DNA of 64,000 nucleotides from positions 667,920-731,919 of the forward strand of contig UESW01004558.1 in the NCBI GenBank assembly GCA_900491605.1, given 5' to 3'. This DNA is from Calamus simplicifolius. Lineage: Eukaryota > Streptophyta > Magnoliopsida > Arecales > Arecaceae. The translations under genes and the position numbers were made by a program. The notes under the pieces are model-generated. The model did no database searches and was not told the origin of the DNA. It saw only the letters and a program-made list of their open reading frames with translations. The first letter of the stretch is position 1; the number at the start of each line of letters is the position of its first letter. Positions 1 through 12,058 of the stretch are shown one piece after another.

Positions 1-1203
1 ATCAATCCGAACACATTCTCTAGATGTGTGTCCTCCACATATCTACCCCTGTAGAGGTGGGTCACGTATCACTTGGCATTTCATATCACATGAGAACCAC
101 GGCGACACATATAAGTATGTTTCAATGTCATCATAAAATTTGCATGTCACACATTATGCATCATTAAAATCTTTTACATCACATATACAGTGGTTTGTAC
201 ATTCTTAACAATTGCATATATATCAATAGTACCAATTCATTTTACTAAGTTAAAATAATCATATTTCTTCATATTTTGCATAAACATATAAAACCATTAC
301 TTTGCAAAATATCACCGGCTATAATAATTATAGCAAATACTTAATTATATACTCATGGTACAATTTACCAATTTCCAAAATAATCAATACCAATAAGACT
401 CCATTTTATCATATTTCATAATTATGCATAAAACTATAAATACCATAATTTATAATTACATAATTTATAAAATTATAATAATTGGCTTACTTACCTCAGT
501 ACACAAATCCCAAATGATAAACCAGCTACTTGGACATCTGGGCACCTACGGCATCATTTTCCATAATTAAATCTCTATAATCTAAATAATAAAATGACTC
601 CTAAAACTTTACCCAGACTAATCCACGGGTCCAACTTTGGGCTCGAATATCTCCCAATATAAACGCCCAAATGGGGAATCAAAATTACCCCAAGAAACTA
701 TAATCAACCTAGATTCGGGCCATATTTTTATTTTGCCAATCCCGGCCCAATATAGGGCCCAAAATCCAGCTAAAAAAGGCCACATGAACCGGCCCAGCAG
801 GGCCCAAAACTTGGCCGGCCCAGCCGGCCCATTGAACCAAATCCCAGAGGAGAGCCGTGCCGGCGCCCAGGGCCATCGCCGGCCAAATTCGAGGCGGCCG
901 GCCGCCATTGGCTAGACCGAAGCCGGCCACCGCCGTGGCCAGCCCCTCCCTCTCTCTCTCTCTTCCTCCAATTTCTTCTCTAGCATTAGGAGGACGGGCA
1001 AGAGATTACCTGGAGGAGGTGAGCATCCGAATGAAGGAGGGAGTCGCCCTCCATCTCATTTTAATCTCCGTGGTGACGCTTCGGATCAGGGAATTCAGGG
1101 AAATCAAAACGCCATGCCGAGAGCGAAGCGTCAGCAGGGAGAAACTCCTATTGCCACTAACATGGTTCACATGACCCGGGTAATTAAGATCCCGGGGGTT
1201 ACA
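1..1203 (-). repeat. 3' LTR of the gypsy element, partial
   Basis: This block aligns from base 1 with position 6932 onward and ends in ...GGGGGTTACA at 1203, exactly like the right LTR at 8157. It lacks a 21-bp segment that the right copy has near 7780-7801 (a deletion between two CAG triplets, or an insertion on the other side). Open frames inside it (for example 637-915) are by-products of GC-rich LTR sequence, not genes. Confidence 0.92.
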
Positions 1204-1216
1204 TTCTCCTCTCCTT
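1204..1216 (-). other. Polypurine tract of the gypsy element
   Basis: Directly next to the left LTR the minus strand reads AAGGAGAGGAGAA and then TGTAACCC, the start of the LTR. A purine run at this place primes plus-strand DNA synthesis in LTR retrotransposons. It fixes both the LTR boundary and the element's orientation. Confidence 0.85.
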
Positions 1217-1276
1217 ATAAAAATTTCGGCCTCGAAATTGATACACTTTAATTAAACTATAGAATCCAAATAGGTT

Positions 1277-2489
1277 CTATTCAAAGTCAACAATCTGGGA
1301 TAGATAATTTACTGCAAATAAATGTGGATACTTCTCTTTCATTTCTTCTTCAAGTTCCCAAGTAGCCTCCCTCTCAGAATGATTGCTCCACTGTACTTTG
1401 ACATAAGGAATAGTACGTTGTCTCAGAACCTGATCCTTGCAGTCCACGACACGCACAGGATGCTCATCATAAGATAAATCTTTCTTTAACTGAATAGGCT
1501 CATATTCTATTACATGGCTGGGGTCGGAAATATACTTCCTCAACAAAGAGACATGAAATACATTGTGTACACCAGATAGAATCGAAGGCAGTGTCAGGCT
1601 ATAAGCTACCTTCCCAACTCTGCTCAAGATCTCAAAATGTCCAATATAACGTGGACTCAGCTTCCCTCTGATCCCAAATCTCATCACATCCTTAGTTGGT
1701 GATACCCTTAAGAAAACATGGTCCCCAACCTGAAATTCCAATTCTCTCCTCCTGACATCAGCATAACTCTTCTGCCTGTTCTGAGCTGTACGAAGACGTT
1801 CCCTGATTAAATGCACCTTATCAACTGTCTGTTGAACTAGCTCAGGGCCTAGCAATTTCTCTCCCCCACATCATCCCAACATAAAGAAGATCTGCACCTC
1901 CTGCCATACAGAGCTTCGAACGGAGCCATCTGATACTGGCCTGGTAACTATTATTATAGGCAAACTCCGCTAAAGGTAGGTGGTTATCCCATGCTCCACC
2001 CAAATCCATCACACAGGCTCGCAACATGTCTTCCAGAATCTATATGGTCCTCTCTGATTGTCCATCTGACTGGGGATGATAGGTTGTACTGAAATTTAAT
2101 TTGGTTCCCATAGCCTTATGAAGACTCTTCCAGAATTGAGACACAAACCTAGTATCCCTATCAGATACAATAGATACAGGAACACCATGGAGTCTCACGA
2201 TCTGCTCAATATACAAACTAGCCAATCTTTCACTAGAGACCCCAACTCTGAAAGTTAAGAAATGAGCTGATTTTGTTAGTCTGTCCACAATAACCCATAC
2301 TGCATCATTACTCCTAGGAGTCTTGGCAGACCAGTCCCAAAGTCCATTGTGATCAATTCTCATTTCCACTGAGGAATCATTAGAGACTGAAGAGGTCCCG
2401 CAGGCCTTTGATGTTCGGCCTTCACTCGCTGACACACCAAGCACTTGGCCACATACTGAGCAATCTCCCTCTTCATACCTTTCCATCAA
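1277..2489 (-). pseudogene. Integrase with C-terminal chromodomain, broken
   Basis: Three open segments (2040-2489, 1842-2027, 1277-1855) cover the integrase of the gypsy element. The first holds VDRLTKSAHF, VSDRDTRF and HPQSDGQSERT, which are the usual surroundings of the second Asp and the Glu of the DDE core. The second holds PLAEFAYNNSYQ. The third starts with the region after the core (QKSYADVRRRELEF, VGDHVFLRVSP, GKLSPRYIGHFEIL). It ends, at about 1315-1460, in a chromodomain-like block (PVRVVDCKDQVLR, VKVQWSNHSEREATWELEEE). In chromoviruses this tail is thought to guide integration to certain chromatin. The breaks at about 2030 and 1850 are frame changes, so no intact enzyme can be made. 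Family assignment is secure; activity is excluded by the breaks. Confidence 0.9.
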
Positions 2490-2753
2490 AAATTTTTCTT
2501 TAAGTCTCTGTACATCTTAGTGCCACCTGGATGCACAGTATAGGAAGAGTAGTGAGCCTCCTTCAAAATGTTGGCCTTTAGTTCCTCACTGTTTGGCACA
2601 CAAAGTCTTCCTTCAAATTTCAAGGTTCCATCCTCCATTACATAAAATTCATTATGAACTCATGATTGCACAGCTTCTTTAATCTTTTGTAAATCTGGAT
2701 CATCATTCTGAGAGGACTTGATCCTGTCCACTAGGGTCGGCTGGAGTACAGTG

Positions 2754-3900
2754 CTACAACAAGCCCATCAGACATTGTACTCTCAATCCAACCTCCCACC
2801 TCTCAAGGTCCCTCAATATGTGAGGCTGGGAAGTAATCATAGCAGCTAACTTAGAAGAGGATTTTTTGCTCAAAGCATCAGCTACTACATTGGCCTTTCC
2901 AGGATGATAGTGCAGGCTCAGGTCATAGTCCTTCAGTAGCTCCAACCACCTCCTTTGCCTCAAGTTTAGCTCCTTCTATGTGAAAATATACTTTAGACTC
3001 TTATGATCTATATACACATCACACGATACTCCATACAGATAATGCCACCAAATCTTCAGGGCAAAAACCACAGCAGCCAATTCCAGATCATTAGTAGGAT
3101 AATTCTGTTCATAAGGCTTCAGTTGTCTGGAGGCATAGGCAATCACCTTCCCATTCTGCATCAGAACACAACCCAATCCTTTCCGAGAGGCATCAGTATA
3201 TAGAGTAAATCCCTCAAATCCTGTCGGAAGAACAAGAATAGGAGCTGACACCAAGCACTGCTTTAACTCCTGAAAACTTTTCTCACACTCCTCTGTCCAA
3301 TCAAACTTCACTCGCTTTTGAGTTAAGCGAGTTAGGGTAGAGCAATGCAAGAGAAGTTCTCCACAAATTATGGAAGTACCCGGCTAAGCCCAAGAAGCTT
3401 CTGACTTCTGCCACATTAGAAGGTCGGCTCTAGCTAATGATAGCTTCAATCTTTTTGGGTCCACATAAATGCCATCTTTAGAGATTATATGACCCAAGAA
3501 AGATACTTGCTCCAACCAAAACTCACACTTCAGCAGCTTGGCATAAAGTCTTTTCTCTCAAAGAATCTGAAGTACGATTCTCAGGTGATCCTCATGCTCC
3601 TTATGGCTCTTGGAATATATCAAAATATCATCAATGAAAACATCACAAACTGATCCAAGTATGGTTTAAAAATTATGTTCATCAAATCCATGAATACTGC
3701 TGGGCATTAGTTAACCCAAACGGCATCACCAAGAACTCATAGTGGCCATATCTGGTCCTAAATGCTATCTTAGGCACATCCCCTTCCTTAACTTTGAGTT
3801 GATGGTACCCTGACCTAAGATCAATCCTTGAGAATATCCGGGCTCCTTGGAGTTGATCAAACAAGTCATCAATCTTCGGCAGAGGGTACTTATTCCACAC
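2754..3900 (-). pseudogene. Reverse transcriptase and RNase H of the gypsy element, broken
   Basis: Segment 3682-3900 carries the early RT blocks (PLPKIDDLFDQLQGA, FSRIDLRSGYHQLKV, FRTRYGHYEFLVMPFGLTNA) and then loses frame. The catalytic FIDD is still readable at 3627-3638 in another frame. Segment 2976-3350 holds the end of RT and the RNase H start (FTLYTDASRKGLGCVLMQ, ASRQLKPYEQNYPTND, YGVSCDVYIDHKSLKYIF). Segment 2754-2963 carries the RNase H end (LKDYDLSLHYHPGKANVVADALS). In the family these enzymes copy the element RNA into DNA and remove the RNA strand. At least three frame breaks lie between 2960 and 3690, so the copy is dead. Confidence 0.92.
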
Positions 3901-4129
3901 TGTTACTTTATTGATTTCTGGTAATCAATGCAGAGCCGAAGACTGCCATCCTTCTTCTTAACAAATAGAACTGGAGCATCCCAAGGAGAAATACTGGGTC
4001 TGATAAATCCTCGATCTAGGAGCTCCTGCAACTAATCCTTCAGTTCCTTTAGTTCAGCCAGGGCCATGCGGTAAGGGGCCTTGGAAATAGGTCCAGTTCA
4101 GGAACTAAATCAATGGAGAATTTGACTTC

Positions 4130-4690
4130 TCAATCTGGAGGCAACTCAGTCAAATCATCAGGGAAGATATCATGGAATTCTGGAGCTATAGGAATATCCT
4201 CCAACTTGGTCTCTTCCTGCTGAAGATCCTTGACTACAGCAAGAAACCCTTGACTACCATTCATCAGATACCTTCCGACCTGTAGCGCTAATATGAACAC
4301 TGGAGCTAGGTGTTTCTGACCGTCAGTAAAACTGAATTCAGGCTGACTAGGAATCTTGAAGTTGACAATCTTCCTAAAGCAGTCAACTGAAGCATGATAG
4401 GAGACCAACCAATCCATTCCAAGGATAACATCGAAGAACTTCAGTGGAAGGACAATTAGATCAGCATTCAACCTCCTATCCTCCAAGACAATTGGGCAGG
4501 ATTTGCATACTGTGTCAACCTTCATAATATCTCCATTTGGAAAAGCAATATGCAACTCTTGTTCCAAAAGAACGGGTGTCAATGATGCATTCTTGTCATG
4601 ATAGATGTCAGATATGAAAAAATGTGGCATCCGGGTCAATTAAAGTTTGAGCATAAGCAGTGCCTACTTTAATCATTCCTGGACATAAGT
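4130..4690 (-). pseudogene. Aspartic protease region of the gypsy pol, broken
   Basis: The open part at 4130-4639 contains VILGMDWLVSYHASVDC, a hallmark of the region between protease and RT in plant gypsy elements, and ends in IFPDDLTELPPD just before RT. The expected catalytic segment just upstream (about 4610-4650) is out of frame with the rest: a shift falls inside the stretch that normally follows the catalytic Asp-(Ser/Thr)-Gly. The triplet itself reads Asp-Pro-Asp here. The stop at 4130-4132 is TGA where the family has an Arg codon, consistent with CGA to TGA decay of a methylated CpG. Confidence 0.82.
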
Positions 4691-4806
4691 GTAATTTATT
4701 TTAACATTAAAACATTAAAGATTATCTATCAATGTATTGCACTAAGAATGTAATACCATATATGAAATTAAATGGTATACCTGTCACCATAGAATTAAAG
4801 GTGGCA

Positions 4807-6045
4807 TCATCTGCTGAGTGAGGATAAAGACCCTCCCTGGGTTCTCGATGGCTGCTGCTGATGCTGTTGACTCATCCCTTGACTAGAAGAGGGCTGTTGA
4901 TCCTTCTGAAGGGGACAGGTGGTCATCTTGTGATCAGTCTTCCCACAAAGGAAGCAGGCACCAGACACACCGCGGCAAGGCTTTCCTGGGTGGAAGTTCC
5001 CACATCGAAGGCAACGAGTCTCCTTGTTCCGTTGTCCTGCCGGGGCCTGATGTGCACCTCTTTTTTGGCCTAAGCTGGGGTTGGCCAAAAATAGGCCCTT
5101 TCCTCTTCCTCTGCTGCTCCCAATCCCTCTGAACAGCATTCATATCCCTCTCAATTACCAAGGCCTTATTCATCACAGCACTGTAAGTGAGAAGCTTAAA
5201 TGCATTGACTGCTTGCCTTAATCTGGGTCGCAGTCCTCAGTGAATCTGGTGATCTTGGCCATCTCATTGGTTACAATATTTGGAGCAAATCGGGCCAACC
5301 TGGTGAATTCAGCTTCATATTGGGCCACAAAAAGATTCCTTTGCTGTAATTTGATAAACTCTGATTCCATCTGTCTCTGCACACTCCTAGGAAAGTATTT
5401 GTCGAAAAAGGCCTTCCAAAACTCTCCCCAAAAGATAACCTGTCCACCCCATCGCTGCTCCTCAACTAACCACCAGTCATAAGCCTCTCCCTGGAGAAGG
5501 TAGGTGGCAAATCTGATCCGCTCCATCTCCTGGCTACCATGGGCTGTAAAAGCCTTCTCCATATCTCGCATCCACCGCTCAGCATCAACAAGGTTGGTGG
5601 ATCCAGAAAAAGGGGCAGGGGCAAACTTTTTGAAATCTGTAAAGCTGCGGCCAACCCCTACCCAGGATTGAGATGGAGTAGGCTGGGTCAATGGTGCAGG
5701 GTGAGTAGGTAAGGCTGGCTGAGTTTGTGGAGCAGAAGGGGTAGGCTAGGGTTGCGGAATGGTAGGGGCAGGCTGAGTCTGTGGGGCAGTGGGAGCAGGC
5801 TGAGTCTGCAGAGTAGTGGGAGCAGACTGAGTGGACAAGGCCTGCAGAATCTGATGCTGCATGTCCTGCATCAATTGCGCCATACCCGAGAGAACCTGAA
5901 GCATCTCCGTCTGGAGTCGCTGCTGATCAGTCTCATCTTGAGTGACAGGGCCAGCACCACCGGTAGCTTCTTGACCTCCCTGCTGACAAGCATTACCAAC
6001 CTGGGAGTCTTCATCATTTTGTTGACTCCTAGTGCGACGAGCCAT
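4807..6045 (-). pseudogene. Gag polyprotein of the gypsy element, broken
   Basis: The frame opens at 6045 (MARRTRSQQNDED), runs through a Gln/Pro/Thr-rich N-terminus with three repeats of about ten residues, and hits TAG at 5746-5748. The same frame resumes at 5691-5218 with a retrotransposon gag (capsid) domain (WMRDMEKAFTAHG, GEAYDWWLVEEQRW, FWKAFFDKYFP, QYEAEFTRLARFAP). A shift at about 5218 moves the next part (MNKALVIERDMNAVQRDWEQ, about 5100-5176) to another frame. A second shift brings back 4807-5139, which holds two zinc knuckles (CLRCGNFHPGKPC and CFLCGKTDHKMTTC). Gag forms the particle in which the RNA is copied. Two stops or shifts at least make it non-functional. Confidence 0.9.
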
Positions 6046-6212
6046 TCCTATCTCCTGCTAAATTAGTTTGTCATTAATATCATAATAAATTTTGCATTTC
6101 AGGCTTTCAAAGCATAATACCTGAAATTCCTAAAAAGTTATAATTGTCCCAATGTCATCCTACTAGTTTGCTTAAAGTGTCATCATGTAAGTGTCTCTAA
6201 TGTCATAACCTA

Positions 6213-6225
6213 GGCTCTGATACCA
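6213..6225 (-). other. tRNA-Met primer binding site of the gypsy element
   Basis: The minus strand reads TGGTATCAGAGCC seven bases inside the right LTR boundary. This matches the sequence complementary to the 3' end of initiator tRNA-Met, which many plant LTR elements use to start minus-strand DNA synthesis. It confirms that the right LTR is the 5' LTR. Confidence 0.9.
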
Positions 6226-6232
6226 GTAAAGC

Positions 6233-8157
6233 TGTCACGCTCCAGACCAAAAAATTTTGAGCTAGGATGACAATCCGCCTTATGCCGGGCATGCAAGGCG
6301 TCCCAAATTTTGACACAACAAATAATTTAAGGCAATATGTATAAATAGTCAATCCAAATCCATACTTTATTACAAACCATAATTATAAGTTTTGGGCTAC
6401 AAGCCCTACACACAAGCATAACCGGGGTTACATCAACATTATGAAACTATTTTATTTAACTAGAAGCTCCATCAACCCCAAAAATCCTTCTTCACTCCTG
6501 AGGCTCTGAAAAACATTGTGAGATTTACACGAGCTCACACTCAATAAGTAAGCCTAATATAATGTTAAATAGTCATATATCATCATATCTTATCAAGATA
6601 TTTTCAAATCACAAAAACTTCCAAATTTCAAATACATTTATCATGCTATCAGAATATGCATATTATCAACTCAAATAATTTGAAAGCTTATACAATAAAT
6701 ATCAGAATATGCAATGTATACAAACCCACTGTTTATATAATCATTGTTTTCATATGTCTTATGTGTCCCACGGCCCTACTACACCCAACTTGGTGCATCA
6801 TTCTTAAATATCCCCTAAGAGGAGGTCCTAGTACCAGCGTTATGACATATCAAAATCACTTAGAACACATCCTCTAGATGTGTGTCCTCCACATATATTT
6901 TCCTGTAGAGGTGGGTCCCGTATCATAAACAATCAATCCAAACACATCCTCTAGATGTGTGTCCTCCACATATCTACCCTTGTGGAGGTGGGTCACGTAT
7001 CACTTGGCATTTCACATCACATGAGAACCGCGGCGACACATATAAGTATGTTTCAATGTCATCATAAAATTTGCATGTCATACATTATGCATCATCAAAA
7101 TCTTTTTACATCACATATACAGTAGTTTATACATTCTTAACAATTGCATATATATCAATAATACCAATTCATTTTGCAAAGTTAAAATAATCATATTTCT
7201 TCATATTTTGTATAAACATATAAAATCATTACTTTGCAAAATATCACCGGCTATAATAATTATAGAAAATACTTAATTATATACTCATGGTACAATTTAC
7301 CAATTTCCAAAATAATCAATACCAATAAGAATCCATTTTATCATATTTCATAATTATGCATAAAACTATAAATATCACAATTTATAAATTACATAATTTA
7401 TAAAATTATAATAATTGGCTTACTTACCTCAGTACTCAAATTCCAAATGATAAACAAGCTACTTGGACATCTGAGCACTTACAGCATCATTTTCCATAAT
7501 TAAATCTCTATAATCTAAATAATAAAATGACTCCTAAAACTCTATCCAGACTAATCCACGGGCCCAACTTTGGGCTCGAATATCTCCCAATATAAACGCC
7601 CAAATGGGGAATCAAAATTATCTCAAGAAACTAGAATCAACCTAGGTTCGGGCCATATTTTTATTTTGCCAATCCCGGCCCAATATAGGGCCCAAAATTC
7701 TGCTAAAAAAGGCCACATGAATTGGCCCAGCAGGGCCCAAAACTTGGACAGCCCAGCCGGCCCATTGAACCAAATCCCAGCTCCTGTTTCATCCGAAACA
7801 GAGGAGAGCCGTGCCGGCGGCCAGGGCCGCCGCCGGCCAAATCCAAGGCGGCCCGGCCGCCGTTGGCCGGACCGGAGCCGGCTGCCACCGCGGCCAGCCC
7901 CTCCCTCTCTCTCTCTTCCTTCAATTTCTCTCTCTAACATTAGGAGGACAGGCAGGGGATTACTTGAAGGAGGTGAGCGTCCGGATGAAGAAGGGAGTCA
8001 CCCTCCATCTCATTTTAATCTCCCTGGTGTTGCCTCGGATCAGGAAATTCGAGAAAATCAAAACGCCACGCCGAGAGCGAAGCGTCAGCAGGGAGAAACT
8101 CCCATTGCCACTAACATGGTTCACATGACCCGGGTAATTAAGATCCCGGGGGTTACA
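6233..8157 (-). repeat. 5' LTR of the gypsy element (1925 bp)
   Basis: The copy begins TGTCACGCTCC at 6233 and ends GGGTTACA at 8157; the termini are TG/CA. It contains an imperfect direct duplication of about 80 bp (6868-6925 and 6948-7003, both with TAGATGTGTGTCCTCCACAT). It also has a GC-rich stretch at 7660-7910 with a CT microsatellite, and a small perfect inverted repeat CTGTTTC/GAAACAG at about 7784-7801 that the other LTR lacks. Length differences and many substitutions between the two LTRs point to an old insertion. Confidence 0.93.
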
Positions 8158-11100
8158 ATCAGCCACACTAAAACCCATTAAGTTAGTTCTCCATTTCAAA
8201 GATGGATTCCTCGATCCTGACAGATGTGCACAGTTCGGATCAAGATAAAACCACGAACTTAAGTTACAAACATTGTTAGGGATATTTATCTGATGATGCT
8301 TAAGTGTATGCCGGACTTCCAACTGTCTGACAAGGATCAGTACTCTGTAATCTGTATTCTCATTGGAACACTTGTCATCATGTTAAAAACTGATTCCTGT
8401 GCAGCTAATGCATGCAGAAGCAACACATTTTATCTTGCATCATAGACCGATAATGTTCTGATGATCATTAATCAATTCAAGTAGTCAGAAAATGTTGTTT
8501 GATTCATGATCATGCAGAAGAATGCAGGTCTATGCAGTTAAATTTCATGCTTCAGGCTGGTGGTGTTGCAGTGGATTTTTTTAAGGAAGCAAAAGGAACA
8601 GCAAAATTTACTCATCTTAATTGGAAGTTAAACTGAAGGAGTGGAATGGATTGCATAGAACGTGCTACGGATTTTTTTCTAGCGAAGAAGAATATTGAAA
8701 CAAAGGTTTCGATGTATTGGGATCTGATTCTCATTGATGCCCATAACGAAGTCCCTTCTTTTGAATATTCAAATTTATCCCATCCATGTTTCATCTCATC
8801 ATTTCTCCCCTACTACTATATCATTAATCATTATAATTGTTGTTTTTTTCCTTTTTCTTAAGATCTCATCTCACTGCCATGCGCCACACTTTGGTTAGTA
8901 GTTTTTCATCATCATTCTTATCATTGTCATCATCATCATTTGTATAGGTTTCATTGCTTAGTTTTTAGATGTTTTCTTTTCTTTTTCATGTTTCATAAAC
9001 TTGACCTTATTTCAGTATAAAGTTTCAAATTTCAATGCATAATGTTTTTTCTTTCCAGTTGCGACTGCTAAAATTTCCAAAACTTCACCAATCCCTTTTG
9101 CTCGACTGTTCTCATTGACTTGCAAAAGGATTTTTTTCTCCATTTCTTTGCTTTACTAAACTTTCATTCCTTTGCTCTTTGGTGCAACTAGGTTCTTTAC
9201 TCGCTCAAGCATTTCAAGGCATGTTCAAAGTTTGGGGGGCAGGCAATGTTCTTTGCACTGGCATATAAATTTTTCTCCTGCTCTCTGGTCCTACAGCAAA
9301 GGAAAAGAACCTCAAGCAGCCTTCTCTGTAAAAATATGTGTCTATTAGACAGGGCTAAAACTTTCATTTGCTTATCATAAATTGACAAAAGCCTTTTTTT
9401 CAACATGCGAGAAGTAATTTGTAGACCCATCTGAAAAAGTTCATGCCTTTTTTTTTTTGGTTAGGTCTGAAGGATTCATGTCTACAGGAGAAGATGGCTC
9501 CCAGGTATCTGATGAGGCTCGGGTCTTGAAATGTACCTTCTATAGTCCGATGAGGAAAAATCCAAACTTCAACGTCCTTTTTCTCTTTATTTTCTATTTC
9601 TTTTTTCTGGACTTATCTGTTTGAGACATAATGATTTTGGGGCTAAGATTTTGTATGTATATATATATATGTGACTTATCTTTCATCGTTTTTAATTTTT
9701 GAGATGTCATCCAGTCAATGAGTGGGGCTGAGTTGGTGATATCATAGACTTGAAAAATCATGCTCAATGTTAAAATTTAATTTAATAACAATAGTAACAG
9801 TAATGGTCATAATAATATTTAAATATCTTACCAAGATTAGATCTCCAATCATGCATCTACATCGAGATAACTGTATGGTTTCATCGATGTGTCATTATAT
9901 AATCTTCTTAGATTTTTCATCCTCAGAAAGTTACTGTTGGTATCTTTATAAATATTAACTGTTGGTCCCATGGGAAGAGCTTACAGAAGCTGTGCAAAGG
10001 AAAGTATGGTCCGCCATGGCTCGAGGGCGGTGTCGCTGCAATTTAGAAACTTAGGATGAGTACACGAAGCACTAACGTAGATTTATTAGAGCAATGGGAA
10101 GCACTCTCCAATAAAGCGGCAGAAACGAAGCAAGCCACCATCACCGAACTAAAACACAACTGCTTGATCTCTCCTTTTGGAGCCCATCAATAACATGAAT
10201 CACCTGGGGCACCATCTCAAGACAAAACATGAATCAGCTTAGAAACATCTTTGGTGGCCAGTTGCTCACAACCACCTTAATTTCGTTCATCTAAGTTGCA
10301 GTAATTTCTCGAAAGAAATCTAGTTAATTACGAATGGATATATTGCACGGTTCTTATGATCTATTGGGCCTGAAAGGAAAACAATTTTGTCTCTCTCGCA
10401 GGGCCCGGTCCATGAGCTACAGTTCCCATCGGCAAGCTGGTCGCCACCATTAACAACTTTACGCAAAGGTCTGAAAGGTTTTTCTCTTTTTCTTTTTGTC
10501 TTCTGAACTCTGTTTCTTCCGCAATAATTAGCCAAACAAGAGCATATTGTTTTTTTCCATGCAATTCTTCTGTTTATCCCCATCAGTTAGGTTCATTGAG
10601 TTCGGATCAAGAGGGGATTGCAGTTGCTAATTATCAGTCTGAAAGTAGTCATGCTTGAAAAGCGAATTGCCAAGTCCAGCATGTACCTCGCTTCAACTCT
10701 GTTACAGGAACTCTTCTCCATTTGCTTGCTGAGCCTAATGCTCACATGAATGCCAAACAAGTGATGCAACGAAGTACTGCTTTAAAGTGCCATCGAAATA
10801 AATGCCATGCAATGCCGAACACATGCTCCACAAAGGAAAAGAGAAATTATTGGGTCATCCAATCTTTTGTGAGCTTTAAATGATAAGAACAGGCATAGCC
10901 TCTGAAGCACCAAGCAGCCACCGTCCTTTTTGCAATGTATGGACCACAGACAAATTCAGCACAGCTAGAAACAAGACCACCCATTCAGAACACCAAACTC
11001 TATGACACCTTTTAGAAAAGCTTGTGCCACAGGATTCCCAAAAGGAGTGATCACCATCATGGCATGGAAGAAAAATAAAATCGAGGAAGAGAAGAGAATG

Positions 11101-11544
11101 GTTTTGTCCCAACTCCAGAGTTAGGACCTCTGGGACCACAAGCCCAGTGTACTGCAAAATAAAACCATAACTAGCTTTGCTCATCATGGCACAGCACTGA
11201 GCCTCCCAGGCCTACGAATCCCTGCAGACCAAGGATGCTTTTATTCAAGGTTCGCAGCTATGTGGAAGCCCTTCATAATAAGCATACACTCCATCTTGGC
11301 AGCTAGGAATAAAATGTTTGCACTCTATATATATTCATAGCTTTTATACCGTCTTTATCTGATTTTATTGTGGTTCTGTATATGGCTAGAACGTTCACAA
11401 ATTAGCCTGCACCAATCTACTCTCCTACTTTCAAATAAATAATTTTGGATCTATTCAAAGTGTTAAAAAAAAAAAATGGCATGCTTGAAGGAACTAGGGA
11501 GCATCAGCTGAGATAAAACCATGATTCTTTTCTGAAGAAGACGT
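8158..11544. other. Intergenic DNA, no gene recognised
   Basis: AT-rich sequence with poly-T tracts, for example at 9448-9462. Short open frames such as 8646-8861 and 10320-10583 have no recognisable domain, no plausible splice context and no biased composition. I see nothing I can support as a gene. Confidence 0.6.
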
Positions 11545-12058
11545 GTTAAGATATGGTGGAGTTCATGGTTTGATTAGAATGAACCCTGAGAAGTAGAATT
11601 ACTCCAAATTGTTGTAACTTAAGATCTGTTGAGTCATAGATTTTCTCATTCATTGTTCTCACTGAGTTTGAATTGGCTCCACCCAATTTACCAACTCCAT
11701 CATCCTTTTTCTCCTGCTCTCTTTGAAACTCCACCTTTTTCGTGCTCTCCATCTCAATCTGAGCCTTCTTCTTCCACACCATCAACTCCATCTGAGCACT
11801 TTGCTCTCACTTCAAACCTGGATTTGGTTAGATTCGGTCGTAATCCATTTGACATCCAAACTTCAACTCGTTGGGAAGTGTTAAGATATGGTGGTAGTTG
11901 TGAGTTTATGTTGATAAGAATTCCAAGTAGTCTGATTTAAACTAATCTGCTGTAACTTTGAGTTGTCGTAGCTTAACCGAACATCCCTGTAATTAAGGGA
12001 TTGCAACCATGTGATTGTATGCTGTATATATTCATTAATGAATGAGAGAACTTAACCC
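11545..12058 (+). repeat. Possible degenerate LTR pair or short retroelement remnant
   Basis: TGTTAAGATATGGTGG occurs at about 11545 and again at about 11880, about 335 bp apart. Both copies are followed by loosely similar sequence that includes CTGTAACTT or TTGTAACTT. The second copy continues to ATTCATTAATGAATGAGAGAAC near 12050, a style of ending common in copia LTRs. There is no clear target duplication and no coding remnant, so this may be a decayed small LTR element or chance similarity. Confidence 0.3.

Larger units (their letters stand above)
1..8157 (-). mobile_element. Ty3/gypsy chromovirus-type LTR retrotransposon, left end outside window
   Basis: Two long similar blocks flank a minus-strand gag-pol region: 1-1203 matches 6932-8157 closely, and the right copy runs 6233-8157. 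Both end in TG/CA-type termini. Reading on the minus strand, the order is 5' LTR (6233-8157), primer binding site, gag, protease, reverse transcriptase, RNase H, integrase with a chromodomain-like tail, polypurine tract and 3' LTR. That gene order and the chromodomain place it among plant chromoviruses; the long LTRs suggest the Tekay/Del clade (inference). About 700 bp of the left LTR must lie before the window. Frames are broken at many places, so it is a non-functional copy. The target duplication cannot be tested; the right flank is ATCAG. Confidence 0.93.

Noticed and set aside
618..1174. Open frames on both strands in the GC-rich end of the left gypsy LTR
   Set aside because: The same frames recur in the right LTR (7570-8181) and change with indels; they are LTR sequence without any domain.
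8646..8861. 71-codon frame after the gypsy element
   Set aside because: Short, no domain, and its end is low-complexity.
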